A DNA stretch of 64,000 nucleotides from CAYOUV01 sp963790075 (GCA_963790075.1 CAWBNG010000004.1:62001-126000); one strand, 5' to 3'; counted from the stretch's first letter, positions 17,488 to 26,231 are shown. The notes: generated from the letters alone by a model not told the origin. Numbers and translations are program-made.

Positions 17488-17520
17488 GCAGGGACACCCA
17501 AACCGTGTCCCTGCGTTTTT
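17488..17520 (+). terminator. Rho-independent terminator
   Basis: GCAGGGACAC / GTGTCCCTGC (10 bp, loop CCAAACC) followed by GTTTTT. A second shorter hairpin, AGGGCG/CGCCCT, lies just before it. It ends the aminopeptidase transcript and touches the stop codon of the convergent rhodanese gene. Confidence 0.88.
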
Positions 17521-17875
17521 AATACCTGCCTACTGAAGGGTCGACCAAACGGGCATAGGCTTCAATTCCGCCGCCCACGCTGCGTACATTTATCCAATCC
17601 TGGCCCAGCAGCCAGGCGGTGACTTCCGCGCTGCGCACGCCCAGGTGACACAGCACGCAGATTTCAGCTTGTTTGTTCTGGGCTGCTTCAGGCATTGCCG
17701 TGGTCCCGATTTGTGCCAGGCGGCTCATGGGTACTACCGCGAGATGGGGATCGCGGATCATGGCATGTTCCAGTTCCCAGGCCTCGCGCACGTCCAGCAG
17801 GATAAAATCCTCGTCTGCCGCCAGCTTGCGTGCCAGTTCCTGCACCGCGATCTCGGGGATTTCATGTGCGCTCAT
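17519..17875 (-). CDS. Single-domain rhodanese-like protein
   Basis: A 118-aa rhodanese domain. It opens with the EIPEIAVQELARKLA lead helix, then FILLDVREAWELEHAMI, and has the catalytic loop C76-H-L-G-V-R81-S. The Cys accepts sulfane sulfur; the six-residue loop fits thiosulfate or persulfide donors. It overlaps the upstream UPF0316 membrane gene by 4 nt (ATGA), so the pair is co-translated. Cytoplasmic; partner and acceptor unknown. Confidence 0.88.
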   Translation of the reverse strand: MSAHEIPEIAVQELARKLAADEDFILLDVREAWELEHAMIRDPHLAVVPMSRLAQIGTTAMPEAAQNKQAEICVLCHLGVRSAEVTAWLLGQDWINVRSVGGGIEAYARLVDPSVGRY

Positions 17876-18402
17876 GCCCGCCAGAATCCGGCTCGCACCG
17901 GGCGCACTTCTTCGGAGGTGACAAAAGCTTCCGAGTCGATCTCGTGAATGATCTTCTGCACCGCCAGCACTTCCTTGCGGCGCACGCTCAGGCTCAAAAC
18001 GCTGACCATGCCGTCGCGGCCGCGGGCCGGGATTTCGGTCACGCCGAACCCCTCGTCGCGCAGTTTTTGCGCCAGCGCCACGCCGCGCCTGGGACTGATG
18101 ATCTGCAAATGCATGAAGCCAATCGCCAGGCGTTCTTCGATCAGCATACCGACTACGTTTCCGGTGGCGAAGCCGGCTGCGTAGCCGACCACATTCAGCG
18201 GGTTCCCCAGGTTTTTTAAAACTGAAGTAATCGCAATCACAAAGATCAGCGACTGGCAGAAACCCAGCACCCAGGCCACCCTTTTCCGGCCGCGCACCAC
18301 GAACAACAAGCGCAGCGTATCGAAGCTCATGTCGCTGACGCGCAGCAGGAAAATCCCAAGAGCACCCAGCCAGGCAGCAGGGGAAAGTAAATATTCAAGC
18401 AT
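17872..18402 (-). CDS. UPF0316/DUF2179-family membrane protein
   Basis: A 176-aa protein with three N-terminal membrane helices (residues about 8-90) carrying the family motif FLLRVSDMSFDTLRLLFVVRGRK. A cytoplasmic DUF2179 domain (about 95-165: VTEIPARGRDGMVSVLSLSVRRKEV) follows. This domain also ends YitT-type proteins. Function is unknown. It is followed by the overlapping rhodanese gene and preceded by glgP with a 49-nt gap holding a GC-rich hairpin (GGGGCG / CGCCCC, 18423-18446). Confidence 0.88.
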   Translation of the reverse strand: MLEYLLSPAAWLGALGIFLLRVSDMSFDTLRLLFVVRGRKRVAWVLGFCQSLIFVIAITSVLKNLGNPLNVVGYAAGFATGNVVGMLIEERLAIGFMHLQIISPRRGVALAQKLRDEGFGVTEIPARGRDGMVSVLSLSVRRKEVLAVQKIIHEIDSEAFVTSEEVRPVRAGFWRA

Positions 18403-18451
18403 CTATACCTCCTAATCATTTTGGGGCGGCCAACTCCGGTCGCCCCCTCTG

Positions 18452-20605
18452 TTAGGCGTCTTTATCTGGCATTGCGGGGACATACAGGCGATCTACATAT
18501 TCCTTGACCATGCGGCGTGTGCTGAACGCGGGCGTGATGGTGCGCAGCGCTTCTTTGATGCGCTCCATCCACTCGTGCGGCACTTCGTCTCCGTTGCGGC
18601 CATTGTAATAGGTCGGGATGATCTCATTCTCGAGGATCTGGTACAGGCTTTCGGCATCCGCCTGGTCCTGCACCTCTTTGTCGGGCTCGGCGTCTTCCCC
18701 GATGGCCCAGCCGTTTTGGCCATTATAGGCCTCGCGCCACCAGCCATCCAGCACGGAGAAGTTGAGCACGCCATTGATGGCGGCTTTCATCCCCGATGTG
18801 CCGGAGGCCTCGTTGGGCCGGCGCGGGGTGTTCATCCACACATCCACACCCTGGACCAGGTAGCGGGCGATGTTCATGTCGTAATCTTCCAGGAAGACCA
18901 GCCGCCCGCCATTCTCGGCCATCTTGACGGCACGATACACTTCCTGGATCAGCTGCTTGCCCGGCTCGTCAGCCGGATGGGCTTTGCCGGCGAAGATGAT
19001 CTGCACAGGGCGGTTGGGCTGGTTGATCAGTTTCAGCAGCCGGTCGATGTCGCTCAGGATCAGGTTGGCGCGTTTATAGGTCGCAAAACGGCGCGCGAAT
19101 CCGATTGTCAGCGCGTAGGGATCAAGCAGTACGCCGGAGGCGACCACCTGCACCGGATGGAAGCCGCCCTGCATCCAGCGCTTACGTGTGCGTTCCTGCA
19201 TGTAAAAGACCAGTTTGCGCTTGAGGTGCATGCGCACCTCCCACAGTTCGCGGTCCGGAATATTGCTGATCTCCTGCCAGATTTCGGGGTCGTCGAGTTG
19301 CTCCAGCCAGTCTCCAGGCAGGTATTTGTCATAAAGGACGCGCATGCGCCGCGCCAGCCAGGTGGGGATGTGCACGCCATTAGTGACATAGGTGATCGGC
19401 ACCTCGTCTTCGGTACGGTCAGGCCACAGTTCCTGCCACATGCGGCGTGCAACACGGCCGTGCAGCTCCGAGACACCATTGCGACCATCAGAATTGCGCA
19501 GTGCCAGAATCGGCATACTGAAGGTCTCGCCCCAGGATTGGTGGTGGCGGGCCAGGTCGACGAACTGGTCACGGGTCAGGCCCAGTTCGGGCCACAGCGT
19601 GGCCAGGTACTTGTCCAGCAGCCAGAGCGGGAACTCGTCATTGCCGGCTGAAACCGGGGTATGCGTGGTGAAGACGTTGTTGTGGCGGGTCTGCTCGATG
19701 GCTTCATCGAAGCTCATCCCCTGGGCCACCAGCTCACGCGCGCGTTCCATGGTCAGGAAAGCCGCATGGCCTTCGTTCATGTGCCAGACGGTCGGGTTGA
19801 GGCCCAGGGCGCGTAAAGCGCGAACGCCGCCCACACCCAGCACCACCTCTTGCATCACGCGCAGGTTCAGGTCGCTCCAGTACAGGCGCGCCGTCAACTG
19901 GCGGTCTTCCGGGGCATTGCTTTCCACGTCCGAATCCAGCAGATATAACGGGACGCGGCCGACGCGCAGTTCCCAGATGCGCAACGCCACGGCCCGGTCC
20001 GGGAATTTAACCGTCACGGTCAGAGGCTGGTCGTCTTCCCCGGTCACTAGCAGCACTGGCAAGTTTGCAAAGTTGAGCGGATTGTTGAGCGCTTCCTGCC
20101 AGCCGTCTTCCGAAATGCGCTGGGAGAAATATCCCTGCGAATACATCAGGCCAACGCCGTACAACGGCAGGCCCAGGTCACTGGCTTCCTTCAAGTGGTC
20201 GCCTGACAGTACACCCAGTCCGCCGGAATAGATCGGCAGGGTCTCGTGCAGGCCGAATTCCATCGAGAAGTAGGCAATTGACTGGCCGCAGCGGTCGGGG
20301 TGCTCGCCGGTGCACCAGGTATCGGCGCGATTTAAATAGGCATCGAATTCAGCAAAGACACCATCGTATAGTTCAAGATAGTGGTTGTTCTGTGCAGCTG
20401 CATTGATTGCGGCGCGCTCCACTTTTCTCAGGAAGATAATCGGATTGTGGTTGACACGTTCCCATAGCTCGTTGTCGATGCGGCTGAAAAGATGCAGAGC
20501 GTAAGGATTCCAGGTCCACCACAGGTTGTAAGCCAACTCGCCCAAGCGTTTGATGCGGCGGGGTAGGTCGAAATGGTTCGGGATGTGCGTACGGAAATCG
20601 GGCAT
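18452..20605 (-). CDS. glgP: Alpha-glucan (glycogen/maltodextrin) phosphorylase
   Basis: A 717-aa PLP-dependent glucan phosphorylase of the shorter, DUF3417-containing bacterial/archaeal type, not the 820-aa E. coli type. The N-terminal LGELAYNLWWTWNPYALHLFSRI segment is diagnostic. Active-site regions include IAYFSMEFGLHETLPIYSGGLGVLSGDHLKEASDLGLPL and the PLP lysine Lys607 in GTSGMKAAING. It releases glucose-1-phosphate from alpha-1,4-glucans. It is followed by UPF0316 and rhodanese genes and is divergent from lutA. Storage-polymer use fits the heterotrophic gene set. Confidence 0.94.
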   Translation of the reverse strand: MPDFRTHIPNHFDLPRRIKRLGELAYNLWWTWNPYALHLFSRIDNELWERVNHNPIIFLRKVERAAINAAAQNNHYLELYDGVFAEFDAYLNRADTWCTGEHPDRCGQSIAYFSMEFGLHETLPIYSGGLGVLSGDHLKEASDLGLPLYGVGLMYSQGYFSQRISEDGWQEALNNPLNFANLPVLLVTGEDDQPLTVTVKFPDRAVALRIWELRVGRVPLYLLDSDVESNAPEDRQLTARLYWSDLNLRVMQEVVLGVGGVRALRALGLNPTVWHMNEGHAAFLTMERARELVAQGMSFDEAIEQTRHNNVFTTHTPVSAGNDEFPLWLLDKYLATLWPELGLTRDQFVDLARHHQSWGETFSMPILALRNSDGRNGVSELHGRVARRMWQELWPDRTEDEVPITYVTNGVHIPTWLARRMRVLYDKYLPGDWLEQLDDPEIWQEISNIPDRELWEVRMHLKRKLVFYMQERTRKRWMQGGFHPVQVVASGVLLDPYALTIGFARRFATYKRANLILSDIDRLLKLINQPNRPVQIIFAGKAHPADEPGKQLIQEVYRAVKMAENGGRLVFLEDYDMNIARYLVQGVDVWMNTPRRPNEASGTSGMKAAINGVLNFSVLDGWWREAYNGQNGWAIGEDAEPDKEVQDQADAESLYQILENEIIPTYYNGRNGDEVPHEWMERIKEALRTITPAFSTRRMVKEYVDRLYVPAMPDKDA

Positions 20606-20711
20606 GTTCTACCTTATTTTTTGATTTAACGGGGCAATCATACCACAGCCAACTGCCGGGATTGTTAACCGACTTGACATTTTTGGTTTACAATTTCGAT
20701 GGGAAAAACAC

Positions 20712-21440
20712 ATGTCGAAAACCGTCCAGTTGTTCGTCACCTGCCTGGTGGACACCTTCTTCCCGCGAACCGGCGAAGCGATGCTGGAAGTGCTGACCCG
20801 CTGCGGCCTGCAGGTCGAATTCCCGCCGGACCAGACCTGCTGCGGGCAGCCGCAGTTCAACGCCGGGCTGCGGCGGGACGCACGTTCCCTGGCTGAACAC
20901 ACGATAGAGATCTTCGAATCCTCGCCGGGTGAGATCATCCTGCCTTCCGGCTCGTGCGCGCACATGCTGCGTCACGGCTACCCGGAGCTGTTCGCGGGCG
21001 ACCCGGCCTGGCTGCCGCGGGCGCAGTCGCTGGCCAAAAGGACTTTCGAGTTCAGCGAATACCTGGTGGACGTGCTGGGCGTGACTGACCTGGGTGCGCG
21101 CTGGGACGGCCCGCTGACTTACCATCCCTCCTGTCATTTGTTGCGCGGCCTGGGCATTGACCGCCAGCCGCGCGCCTTGCTGGCAGCGTTGCAGGGTGCG
21201 ACGCTCGTCGAACTGCCGAACGCCGAAGAGTGCTGCGGCTTCGGAGGCATCTTCTCTGTTGTGCAGCCCGAAGTCTCGAAGGAGATGCTTGCGCGCAAGA
21301 TCGACAACCTGGAACAGTCCAATGCGCCGACACTGGTGGTGGCCGATACCGGCTGCTTGATGCACATCGCGGGCGGCCTGCAGCGCAACAAAAAACCGCA
21401 AAAGGTGGTACATCTTGTAGAGGTACTCAACCACCGATGA
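20712..21440 (+). CDS. lutA: LutA-type Fe-S oxidoreductase (CCG domain)
   Basis: A 242-aa protein with two CCG (cysteine-rich) domains: TCCGQPQFNAG in the first half and a later SCH...CCGFGGIFSV. This is the layout of LutA/YkgE, one of three subunits oxidising L-lactate to pyruvate. The start MSKTVQLFVTCLVDTFFPRTG matches the family. No good SD is visible upstream. It overlaps the next gene by 4 nt (ATGA), and lutB-lutC follows after one membrane gene, so the operon is lutA-orf-lutBC. Confidence 0.92.
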   Translation: MSKTVQLFVTCLVDTFFPRTGEAMLEVLTRCGLQVEFPPDQTCCGQPQFNAGLRRDARSLAEHTIEIFESSPGEIILPSGSCAHMLRHGYPELFAGDPAWLPRAQSLAKRTFEFSEYLVDVLGVTDLGARWDGPLTYHPSCHLLRGLGIDRQPRALLAALQGATLVELPNAEECCGFGGIFSVVQPEVSKEMLARKIDNLEQSNAPTLVVADTGCLMHIAGGLQRNKKPQKVVHLVEVLNHR

Positions 21441-22417
21441 AGAAAATAATCCCCCCCGCTTTAGCTTTGTGGCTGGTCGCGCCGATCTTCGGCGAGTTGT
21501 TTTCCGGCTCTTCCCCCCTGAACGAATACCTGCAGCCGCTTACCTTCCTGACTCTCAGCCTGCTGTATGGCTGCGGGGCCATCATTGTGCGCGAACTGGT
21601 CGTACGCTGGAAGAAAGGCTGGTTGGCTGTGCTGCTGCTCGGCCTGGCCTATGGCATCTACGAAGAGGGTTTGCTGGTGCAGTCCTTCTTCGACCCCACC
21701 TGGATGGACCTTGGCCAGCTGGCCGTCTACGGCCGTGCCCTGGGCGTCAACTGGGTCTGGGCCGAGCACCTGACAATCTACCACGCACTGATCAGCATCG
21801 CCGCCAGCATTGCCTTCGTCGAGGCGCTCTATCCCGACCGACGGGACGCGTCCTGGGTCGATGGCCGCTGGTGGTGGATTGCCAACTGGGCCGGATTCCT
21901 CGGCATCTACCTGGTCTGGGAAACCTTCACGACCTACGACCCGGGCTTCTGGAAAGTGCTCTCCTGGCTGGCGGTGCTGCTGCTGGGGCTGCTGGCCCGC
22001 TTGCTGCCGGCGCGCGTCCTGCGGCCGGTGGACAGGCTACATGTTTCTCCTGCCCGCTTCTGGTGGACCGGCTTCCTCGGTTACCTGCTGCATTTCCTGC
22101 TGGTCTACCTGCCTTCAGAGAACGGTGGTCTGCCCTTCCCGCTTGAGATGGTGATCGTCCTGGCCTTCGACCTGTTCGTGCTGTGGCTGGTCTTGCGCTG
22201 GAACGGCAATGGCGCGGCCTGGGATGACCGCCAGCGCCTGGCGCTGATCAGCGGCGCGCTGAGTTTCTTCCTGCTGGTCGGCCTGTTGTCGGTCGCCAGG
22301 CAGTCCCCGATCGTCTATCTCACCAACCCGCTCTTCCTGCTCTGGCTGTGGTGGATCGCCCGCCGGGTTGGAAAACGCTACCCCACCACACAAAGAACTG
22401 TGAGCCAGCCGGCATGA
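21437..22417 (+). CDS. Polytopic membrane protein embedded in the lut operon
   Basis: A 326-aa integral membrane protein with about nine hydrophobic helices. The start ATG overlaps the lutA stop by 4 nt and its own stop overlaps the lutBC start by 4 nt, so all three are co-translated. Noticeable motifs are GAIIVRELVVRWKKG and LAYGIYEEGLLVQSFFDPTW; the paired Glu recall CPBP-type membrane proteases, but the following His motif is not evident. It lacks LctP/GlcA lactate permease signatures. No family recognised; by position a role in lactate uptake or membrane attachment of the complex is only a guess. Confidence 0.78.
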   Translation: MKKIIPPALALWLVAPIFGELFSGSSPLNEYLQPLTFLTLSLLYGCGAIIVRELVVRWKKGWLAVLLLGLAYGIYEEGLLVQSFFDPTWMDLGQLAVYGRALGVNWVWAEHLTIYHALISIAASIAFVEALYPDRRDASWVDGRWWWIANWAGFLGIYLVWETFTTYDPGFWKVLSWLAVLLLGLLARLLPARVLRPVDRLHVSPARFWWTGFLGYLLHFLLVYLPSENGGLPFPLEMVIVLAFDLFVLWLVLRWNGNGAAWDDRQRLALISGALSFFLLVGLLSVARQSPIVYLTNPLFLLWLWWIARRVGKRYPTTQRTVSQPA

Positions 22418-24480
22418 GCCATCCCATCTTTCGCGAACGCATCCGCGCTTCGATCGCGGATCCAAACTTACAGGCCGCCCTGGACGCCAACGCCGAGCGG
22501 CGGGTGAATGGACGCATAGCTGCTTTCGCCTCGCTGCCTGATTGGCAGGAACGCCGCCAGCGCGCCCACGCCGTGCGCGCCGAGGTGATCGCGAAACTGG
22601 ACGAATATCTTGAGAAGTTCATCGAAAAGGCGGAAACTAACGGCCTGACCATCCACCAGGCGCAAGATGCGGACCAGGCTGTCCAGATCGTGTTAGAGAT
22701 TGTAGGAGATACAACACAAAGGAACACAAAGGGAAAACATCACGATAACTCGCTGCCCCTTCGTGGCCTTAGTGGTTCAACAAAACTGGTTGCAAAATCA
22801 AAAAGCATGGTCTCGGAGGAGATCGAGCTCAACCATGCCCTGGAAGCCGCCGGTCACCGCGTGGTCGAGACCGACCTGGGCGAGTACATTGTGCAGTTAC
22901 GCGGCGAACGGCCGTCCCACATTATCACCCCCGCCGTGCACCTGCGCCGAGCCGAGATTGGACAGCTCTTCCATGAAAAACTCGGTATTCCCTATACCGT
23001 TGACATCCCGACCCTGACGGATACCGCACGCCAGCTGCTGCGCGAAGTCTTCCTGACGGCCGACGTCGGTGTCAGCGGCGTCAACTTTGGGGTAGCCGAG
23101 ACCGGCACGCTGTGCATTGTTACCAACGAGGGCAACGGGCGCATGGTCACTACCTTGCCGCCGGTCCACATTGCGCTGATGGGCATCGAGCGCCTGGTCC
23201 CGCGGCTGGACGACCTGGCGCTGATGCTCTCGCTGCTGCCGCGCTCGGCCACCGGGCAAAAGCTGAGTGTTTACACCCAGTTGCTGCAGCGACCCGAGCC
23301 GGGGCAGGCGCGCCACCTGGTGCTGGTTGACAATGGGCGCGCGGACCTGCGCGATTCGCCGCTGCGCGAGGCGCTCTACTGCATCCGCTGCGGGGCCTGC
23401 CTGAACGCCTGCCCGGTCTTTCGCGAGTTGGGCGGACACGCCTACATCGGCGCGGACGGCACCAGCGCGCCCTACCCCGGCCCGATTGGCTCAGTCGTCT
23501 CGCCAGGGCTGCTGGGCGGGAACTTTGTCCAGTTGGCGCAGGCTTCGTCCCTGTGCGGGGCCTGTAAGGATGCCTGCCCGGTTGACATCGACTTGCCCCG
23601 GCTGCTGACGCGTGTGCGCGCCGGACTGCTCCCGCAAGTGGACGAAAAATCCTCCGACGGCCGGGGGCTGCCGCCGCTGGTTAAACTGGGCTTGAAAGCC
23701 TACACGCGGGTCACGGTCAGCCCGGTTCTGTTCGGCCTGGCGCAGCGGCTGCTGGGATTACTCTCAATCCCCTGGGCTCACTCCGGTTGGATCGGCCTGC
23801 CGGCTGCCAGCGGCTGGGGCCTGAGCAAGGACCTGCCGCGCCCGGCGGCGCGATCCTTCCGCGGGCGCTGGAAAAGTTTGAAGCAAGCAGGTGGAAAAGA
23901 AGTAACGCTTTCGGAAATCGAACCGAAAGTGACGCACAAAGCGCATTCCGCTGGCATGTCCGCCAACCTGGTCGGGCGCTTCGCCGAGGAGCTGCTGTTG
24001 CTGGGCGGGAGTCTCACGCTTTGTAAGCCGGACGAACTGACACCCAAACTGCTCGCTTTCCTGCAGGAACGCAGCATCCAGCGCATCCAGGCCTGGGATA
24101 GGGTTCCAGGTCTGGACCTGACCGATTTGACGGAAGCCGGGGTCGGCGTGGAAGGTTCCGCTGCGACTGAGATCGAGGCCGGTCTGACCGGGGCGCTGGC
24201 AGGCATCGCCGAGACGGGCACGCTGGTCATTCCTGGCGGCGCGGGTCGTCCCCTGAGCGCCTCGCTGCTGCCCGGGCTGCACCTCGCCGTTCTGCGTAAA
24301 TCCGCGCTGGTGCCCGACCTGGAGACGGCGCTGGCGCTGCCCGAAGTTGTGGCAGCCCCGGCGACGGTGCTGGTCAGCGGACCCAGCCGCACGGCCGACA
24401 TCGAAATGACCCTGACCATCGGCGTGCACGGACCGGGTGCGCTGCAGGTCTTCGTGATTGACGATTCAGGGGGGCTCTGA
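22414..24480 (+). CDS. LutB-LutC fusion protein (lactate oxidation Fe-S/LUD subunits)
   Basis: A 688-aa fusion. Residues 1-500 are LutB: KLVAKSKSMVSEEIELN, VVETDLGEYIVQL, and two Fe-S motifs starting CIRCGACLNACP (Cys323, 326, 329, 333) and CGACKDACP (Cys381, 384, 388). Residues about 530-688 are a LutC/LUD (DUF162) domain with GIAETGTLVIPGGAGRPLSASLLPGLH. LutB and LutC are normally separate polypeptides in the LutABC L-lactate dehydrogenase. About 20 extra residues near 100-122 replace a short loop before KLVAKSKSMV and come from a repeat-like DNA insert (see 22713-22778). ATG 22414 overlaps the preceding stop. Followed closely by tRNA-Glu. Confidence 0.9.
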   Translation: MSHPIFRERIRASIADPNLQAALDANAERRVNGRIAAFASLPDWQERRQRAHAVRAEVIAKLDEYLEKFIEKAETNGLTIHQAQDADQAVQIVLEIVGDTTQRNTKGKHHDNSLPLRGLSGSTKLVAKSKSMVSEEIELNHALEAAGHRVVETDLGEYIVQLRGERPSHIITPAVHLRRAEIGQLFHEKLGIPYTVDIPTLTDTARQLLREVFLTADVGVSGVNFGVAETGTLCIVTNEGNGRMVTTLPPVHIALMGIERLVPRLDDLALMLSLLPRSATGQKLSVYTQLLQRPEPGQARHLVLVDNGRADLRDSPLREALYCIRCGACLNACPVFRELGGHAYIGADGTSAPYPGPIGSVVSPGLLGGNFVQLAQASSLCGACKDACPVDIDLPRLLTRVRAGLLPQVDEKSSDGRGLPPLVKLGLKAYTRVTVSPVLFGLAQRLLGLLSIPWAHSGWIGLPAASGWGLSKDLPRPAARSFRGRWKSLKQAGGKEVTLSEIEPKVTHKAHSAGMSANLVGRFAEELLLLGGSLTLCKPDELTPKLLAFLQERSIQRIQAWDRVPGLDLTDLTEAGVGVEGSAATEIEAGLTGALAGIAETGTLVIPGGAGRPLSASLLPGLHLAVLRKSALVPDLETALALPEVVAAPATVLVSGPSRTADIEMTLTIGVHGPGALQVFVIDDSGGL
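22713..22778. repeat. Imperfect inverted repeat inserted in frame within lutBC
   Basis: A left arm with two CACAAAGG units (AACACAAAGG and AACACAAAGGG) faces a right arm CCCCTTCGTGGCCTTAGTGGTT, whose complement reads AACCACTAAGG-CCACGAAGGGG. This arrangement resembles the short CACAAAGG-type interspersed repeats seen in many bacterial genomes (from memory). It keeps the frame open and adds about 20 residues to LutB compared with the Bacillus protein. Confidence 0.65.
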
Positions 24481-24486
24481 TAAAAT
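24458..24486 (+). promoter_or_regulatory. Promoter of tRNA-Glu
   Basis: TTGACG (24458-24463), a 17-nt spacer and TAAAAT (24481-24486) place transcription start near 24493, 18 nt before the tRNA. The -35 lies inside the 3' end of lutBC. Confidence 0.7.
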
Positions 24487-24510
24487 CAGCGCGCTACCCG
24501 GCAGGCAGAC

Positions 24511-24583
24511 GCCCCCATCGTCTAGCGGCCCAGGACGTGGCCCTCTCAAGGCCAAAACAGGGGTTCGAGTCCCCTTGGGGGCA
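24511..24583 (+). tRNA. tRNA-Glu (anticodon CTC)
   Basis: A complete cloverleaf. The acceptor stem is GCCCCCA / TGGGGGC, the anticodon stem TGGCC / GGCCA with loop CTCTCAA (anticodon CTC at 24545-24547), and the T arm AGGGG-TTCGAGT-CCCCT. The discriminator is A; CCA is not encoded (CTG follows). A hairpin terminator lies 12 nt downstream. The 3' part of this gene is echoed five times further right in the window, marking it as the likely insertion target of the accessory island. Confidence 0.95.
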
Positions 24584-24594
24584 CTGGAACATAT

Positions 24595-24635
24595 AGACCA
24601 CATGGAGCAATGATTCCATGTGGTCTAATTTTTTT
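24595..24635 (+). terminator. tRNA-Glu terminator
   Basis: AGACCACATGGA / TCCATGTGGTCT (12-bp perfect stem, 8-nt loop) followed by AATTTTTTT. It ends the tRNA transcript. Hairpins also follow the tRNA-like repeats downstream. Confidence 0.92.
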
Positions 24636-24842
24636 ACTGCATCTGCCTTTATGATATTTACTTCGCCTCGTATTCCGATAGAGAACCCCCCAATCTTGCA
24701 TTCCGCAGGATAACCAGGAAAAATAATGTCACATGTGTTTTTTATTTCCATTCAGCCCATAAACCTTCTCTTCCTTATATAATAGTCAATGGATAGGAAA
24801 GATTTAATCTTTTCATCAACCCCGTCCAGAAATGCACCAAGC

Positions 24843-26105
24843 ATGCATATCACCCTTCTCACTTATGGAACACGCGGTGACACACAACCCTTTCTCGCCC
24901 TGGCTATTGCATTAAAAAAAGCCGGGCACACCATCCGACTAGCGGGACCGGAACGCTTTTCCGATCTGGCAGCGCGGCATGGGGTACCATTTACCCCACT
25001 GGTTGGAAATCCGGCTGATATCAGCTTGTCCATGAGCGATGCTGGGGTGAATGTCTATCGTATGGTAAAAACCGTGAAAGATCATATTTTTACCATTGCG
25101 TCCCAAGTAGTCCAACAAGCACGAACGGCAGTAAAAGGAGCTGACCTTTTAGTTCACTCGTTCCTCTTTACCACCGGAGCCCATAGTTTTGCGTGCGAGA
25201 TGGACATTCCCGATATTTCAGTCCAGACGTTTCCGATGTTTGCCACGACCCGGGCTTTCCCCAGTCCAGCTTTCGCAAATATCCCTCCGGGAACGCTCAG
25301 CTCTCTCTCGCATTGGATGGCGAAAGAAATATTCTGGCATGGTGGAAACTTCGGATTCGAGAAGCTACGAAAGGATTCACCAAAGGACTTTCCGCAAAAG
25401 TTGTATTGGCCCTTCCGACTGACAGGCAGCCGCCTACCCACCCCGTTGGTATTTGCATACAGCCCAGCGGTCCTTCCGAAACCTGTTGATTGGACTGCAT
25501 CCAATATTTTTGTACCAGGCTACTTTTTTCTCGATGAACCAGGATACAACCCGCCACCGGAACTGACCGAATTCCTAGAGAGAGGTGAACCACCCATCTG
25601 TTTTTCATTCGGCAGTACGGTGCACCGTGAATCCGAGCGTATCGGAAAAGTGGTGCTGGAGGCTATAAAAGAAATCAGAGGACGCGGGGTGATCCTTACC
25701 GGCTGGGGCGGTTGGAAACCCACATCCATGCCCAAAGATGTCTGTTATCTGGAAGAGGCTCCACATGACTGGTTGTTTCCCCGCTGCACAGCCATTATTC
25801 ACCACGGCGGCGCAGGAACCACAGGAGTCGGTCTACGTACGGGGGTTCCCAATATCATCATCCCCCATGGTGCCGATCAACCGTTCTGGGGTAAGCGCGT
25901 CGCTGATATCGGGGCAGGGCCAATCCCGATCCCTGTGAAAAGGTTGGATGTAGATGCTCTTTCCACCGCCTTGCATCAAGCGCTGCACGACACGGCTATG
26001 CGACGGGCTGCTGAGGAAATAGGTAAACAGATCCGTGAAGAAGATGGGGTTAAGGCAGCCGTCCAGTTGATCGAAGCCTGGGCATCAGCTTTCTCATCCA
26101 GGTGA
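24843..26105 (+). CDS. GT1-family glycosyltransferase (sterol/macrolide glucosyltransferase-like)
   Basis: A 420-aa GT-B glycosyltransferase. It opens with MHITLLTYGTRGDTQPFLALA, the usual start of sterol-glucosyltransferase and vancomycin/rhamnolipid-type GT1 enzymes. The C-terminal UDP-sugar domain has ICFSFGSTVHRE and the HHGGAGTTGVGLRTGVPNIIIPHGADQPFWG signature. The start at 24843 is preferred by this family match; an in-frame ATG at 24789 lies just after a TATAAT (24778-24783) and would be leaderless. Sole gene of the first accessory module, between tRNA-Glu and the repeat at 26127. Base composition is more AT-rich than upstream. Acceptor (sterol, hopanoid, lipid or antibiotic) unknown. 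Confidence 0.88.
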   Translation: MHITLLTYGTRGDTQPFLALAIALKKAGHTIRLAGPERFSDLAARHGVPFTPLVGNPADISLSMSDAGVNVYRMVKTVKDHIFTIASQVVQQARTAVKGADLLVHSFLFTTGAHSFACEMDIPDISVQTFPMFATTRAFPSPAFANIPPGTLSSLSHWMAKEIFWHGGNFGFEKLRKDSPKDFPQKLYWPFRLTGSRLPTPLVFAYSPAVLPKPVDWTASNIFVPGYFFLDEPGYNPPPELTEFLERGEPPICFSFGSTVHRESERIGKVVLEAIKEIRGRGVILTGWGGWKPTSMPKDVCYLEEAPHDWLFPRCTAIIHHGGAGTTGVGLRTGVPNIIIPHGADQPFWGKRVADIGAGPIPIPVKRLDVDALSTALHQALHDTAMRRAAEEIGKQIREEDGVKAAVQLIEAWASAFSSR

Positions 26106-26126
26106 AGTCTTTTGGAAAATATACCG

Positions 26127-26174
26127 CCCTCTCAAACCTCTATTATCCCTATATACAATACTCCCTTGGGGGCA
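26127..26174 (+). repeat. tRNA-Glu-like boundary repeat, copy 1
   Basis: CCCTCTCAA (as in the tRNA-Glu anticodon loop) is followed 36 nt from its start by CCCTTGGGGGCA (as in the tRNA 3' end). The middle, TATTATCCCTATATACA, is shared with copies at 37923 and partly 40693 but not with the tRNA. It lies 21 nt after the glycosyltransferase stop. Interpreted as a displaced attachment-site copy. Confidence 0.75.
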
Positions 26175-26206
26175 CACATGCTCTATATGTTCTATATATT
26201 CCATAC

Positions 26207-26231
26207 AATACGCCCTAATCCAGGGCGTATT
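26207..26231 (+). repeat. Hairpin following boundary repeat copy 1
   Basis: AATACGCCCT / AGGGCGTATT, 10-bp perfect stem with loop AATCC, followed by a short CATTTTA tract. The same stem core, ATACGCCC/GGGCGTAT, follows the repeat copy at 37091. Terminator-like. Confidence 0.7.

Noticed and set aside
18423..18448. Terminator between glgP and the UPF0316 gene
   Set aside because: The hairpin has no T-run on the minus strand and the gene spacing suits read-through, so it is only noted in the gene entry.
20674..20694. TTGACA ... TACAAT as the lutA promoter
   Set aside because: The two boxes are only 9 nt apart, too close to act as one sigma70 promoter; the real pairing is unclear.
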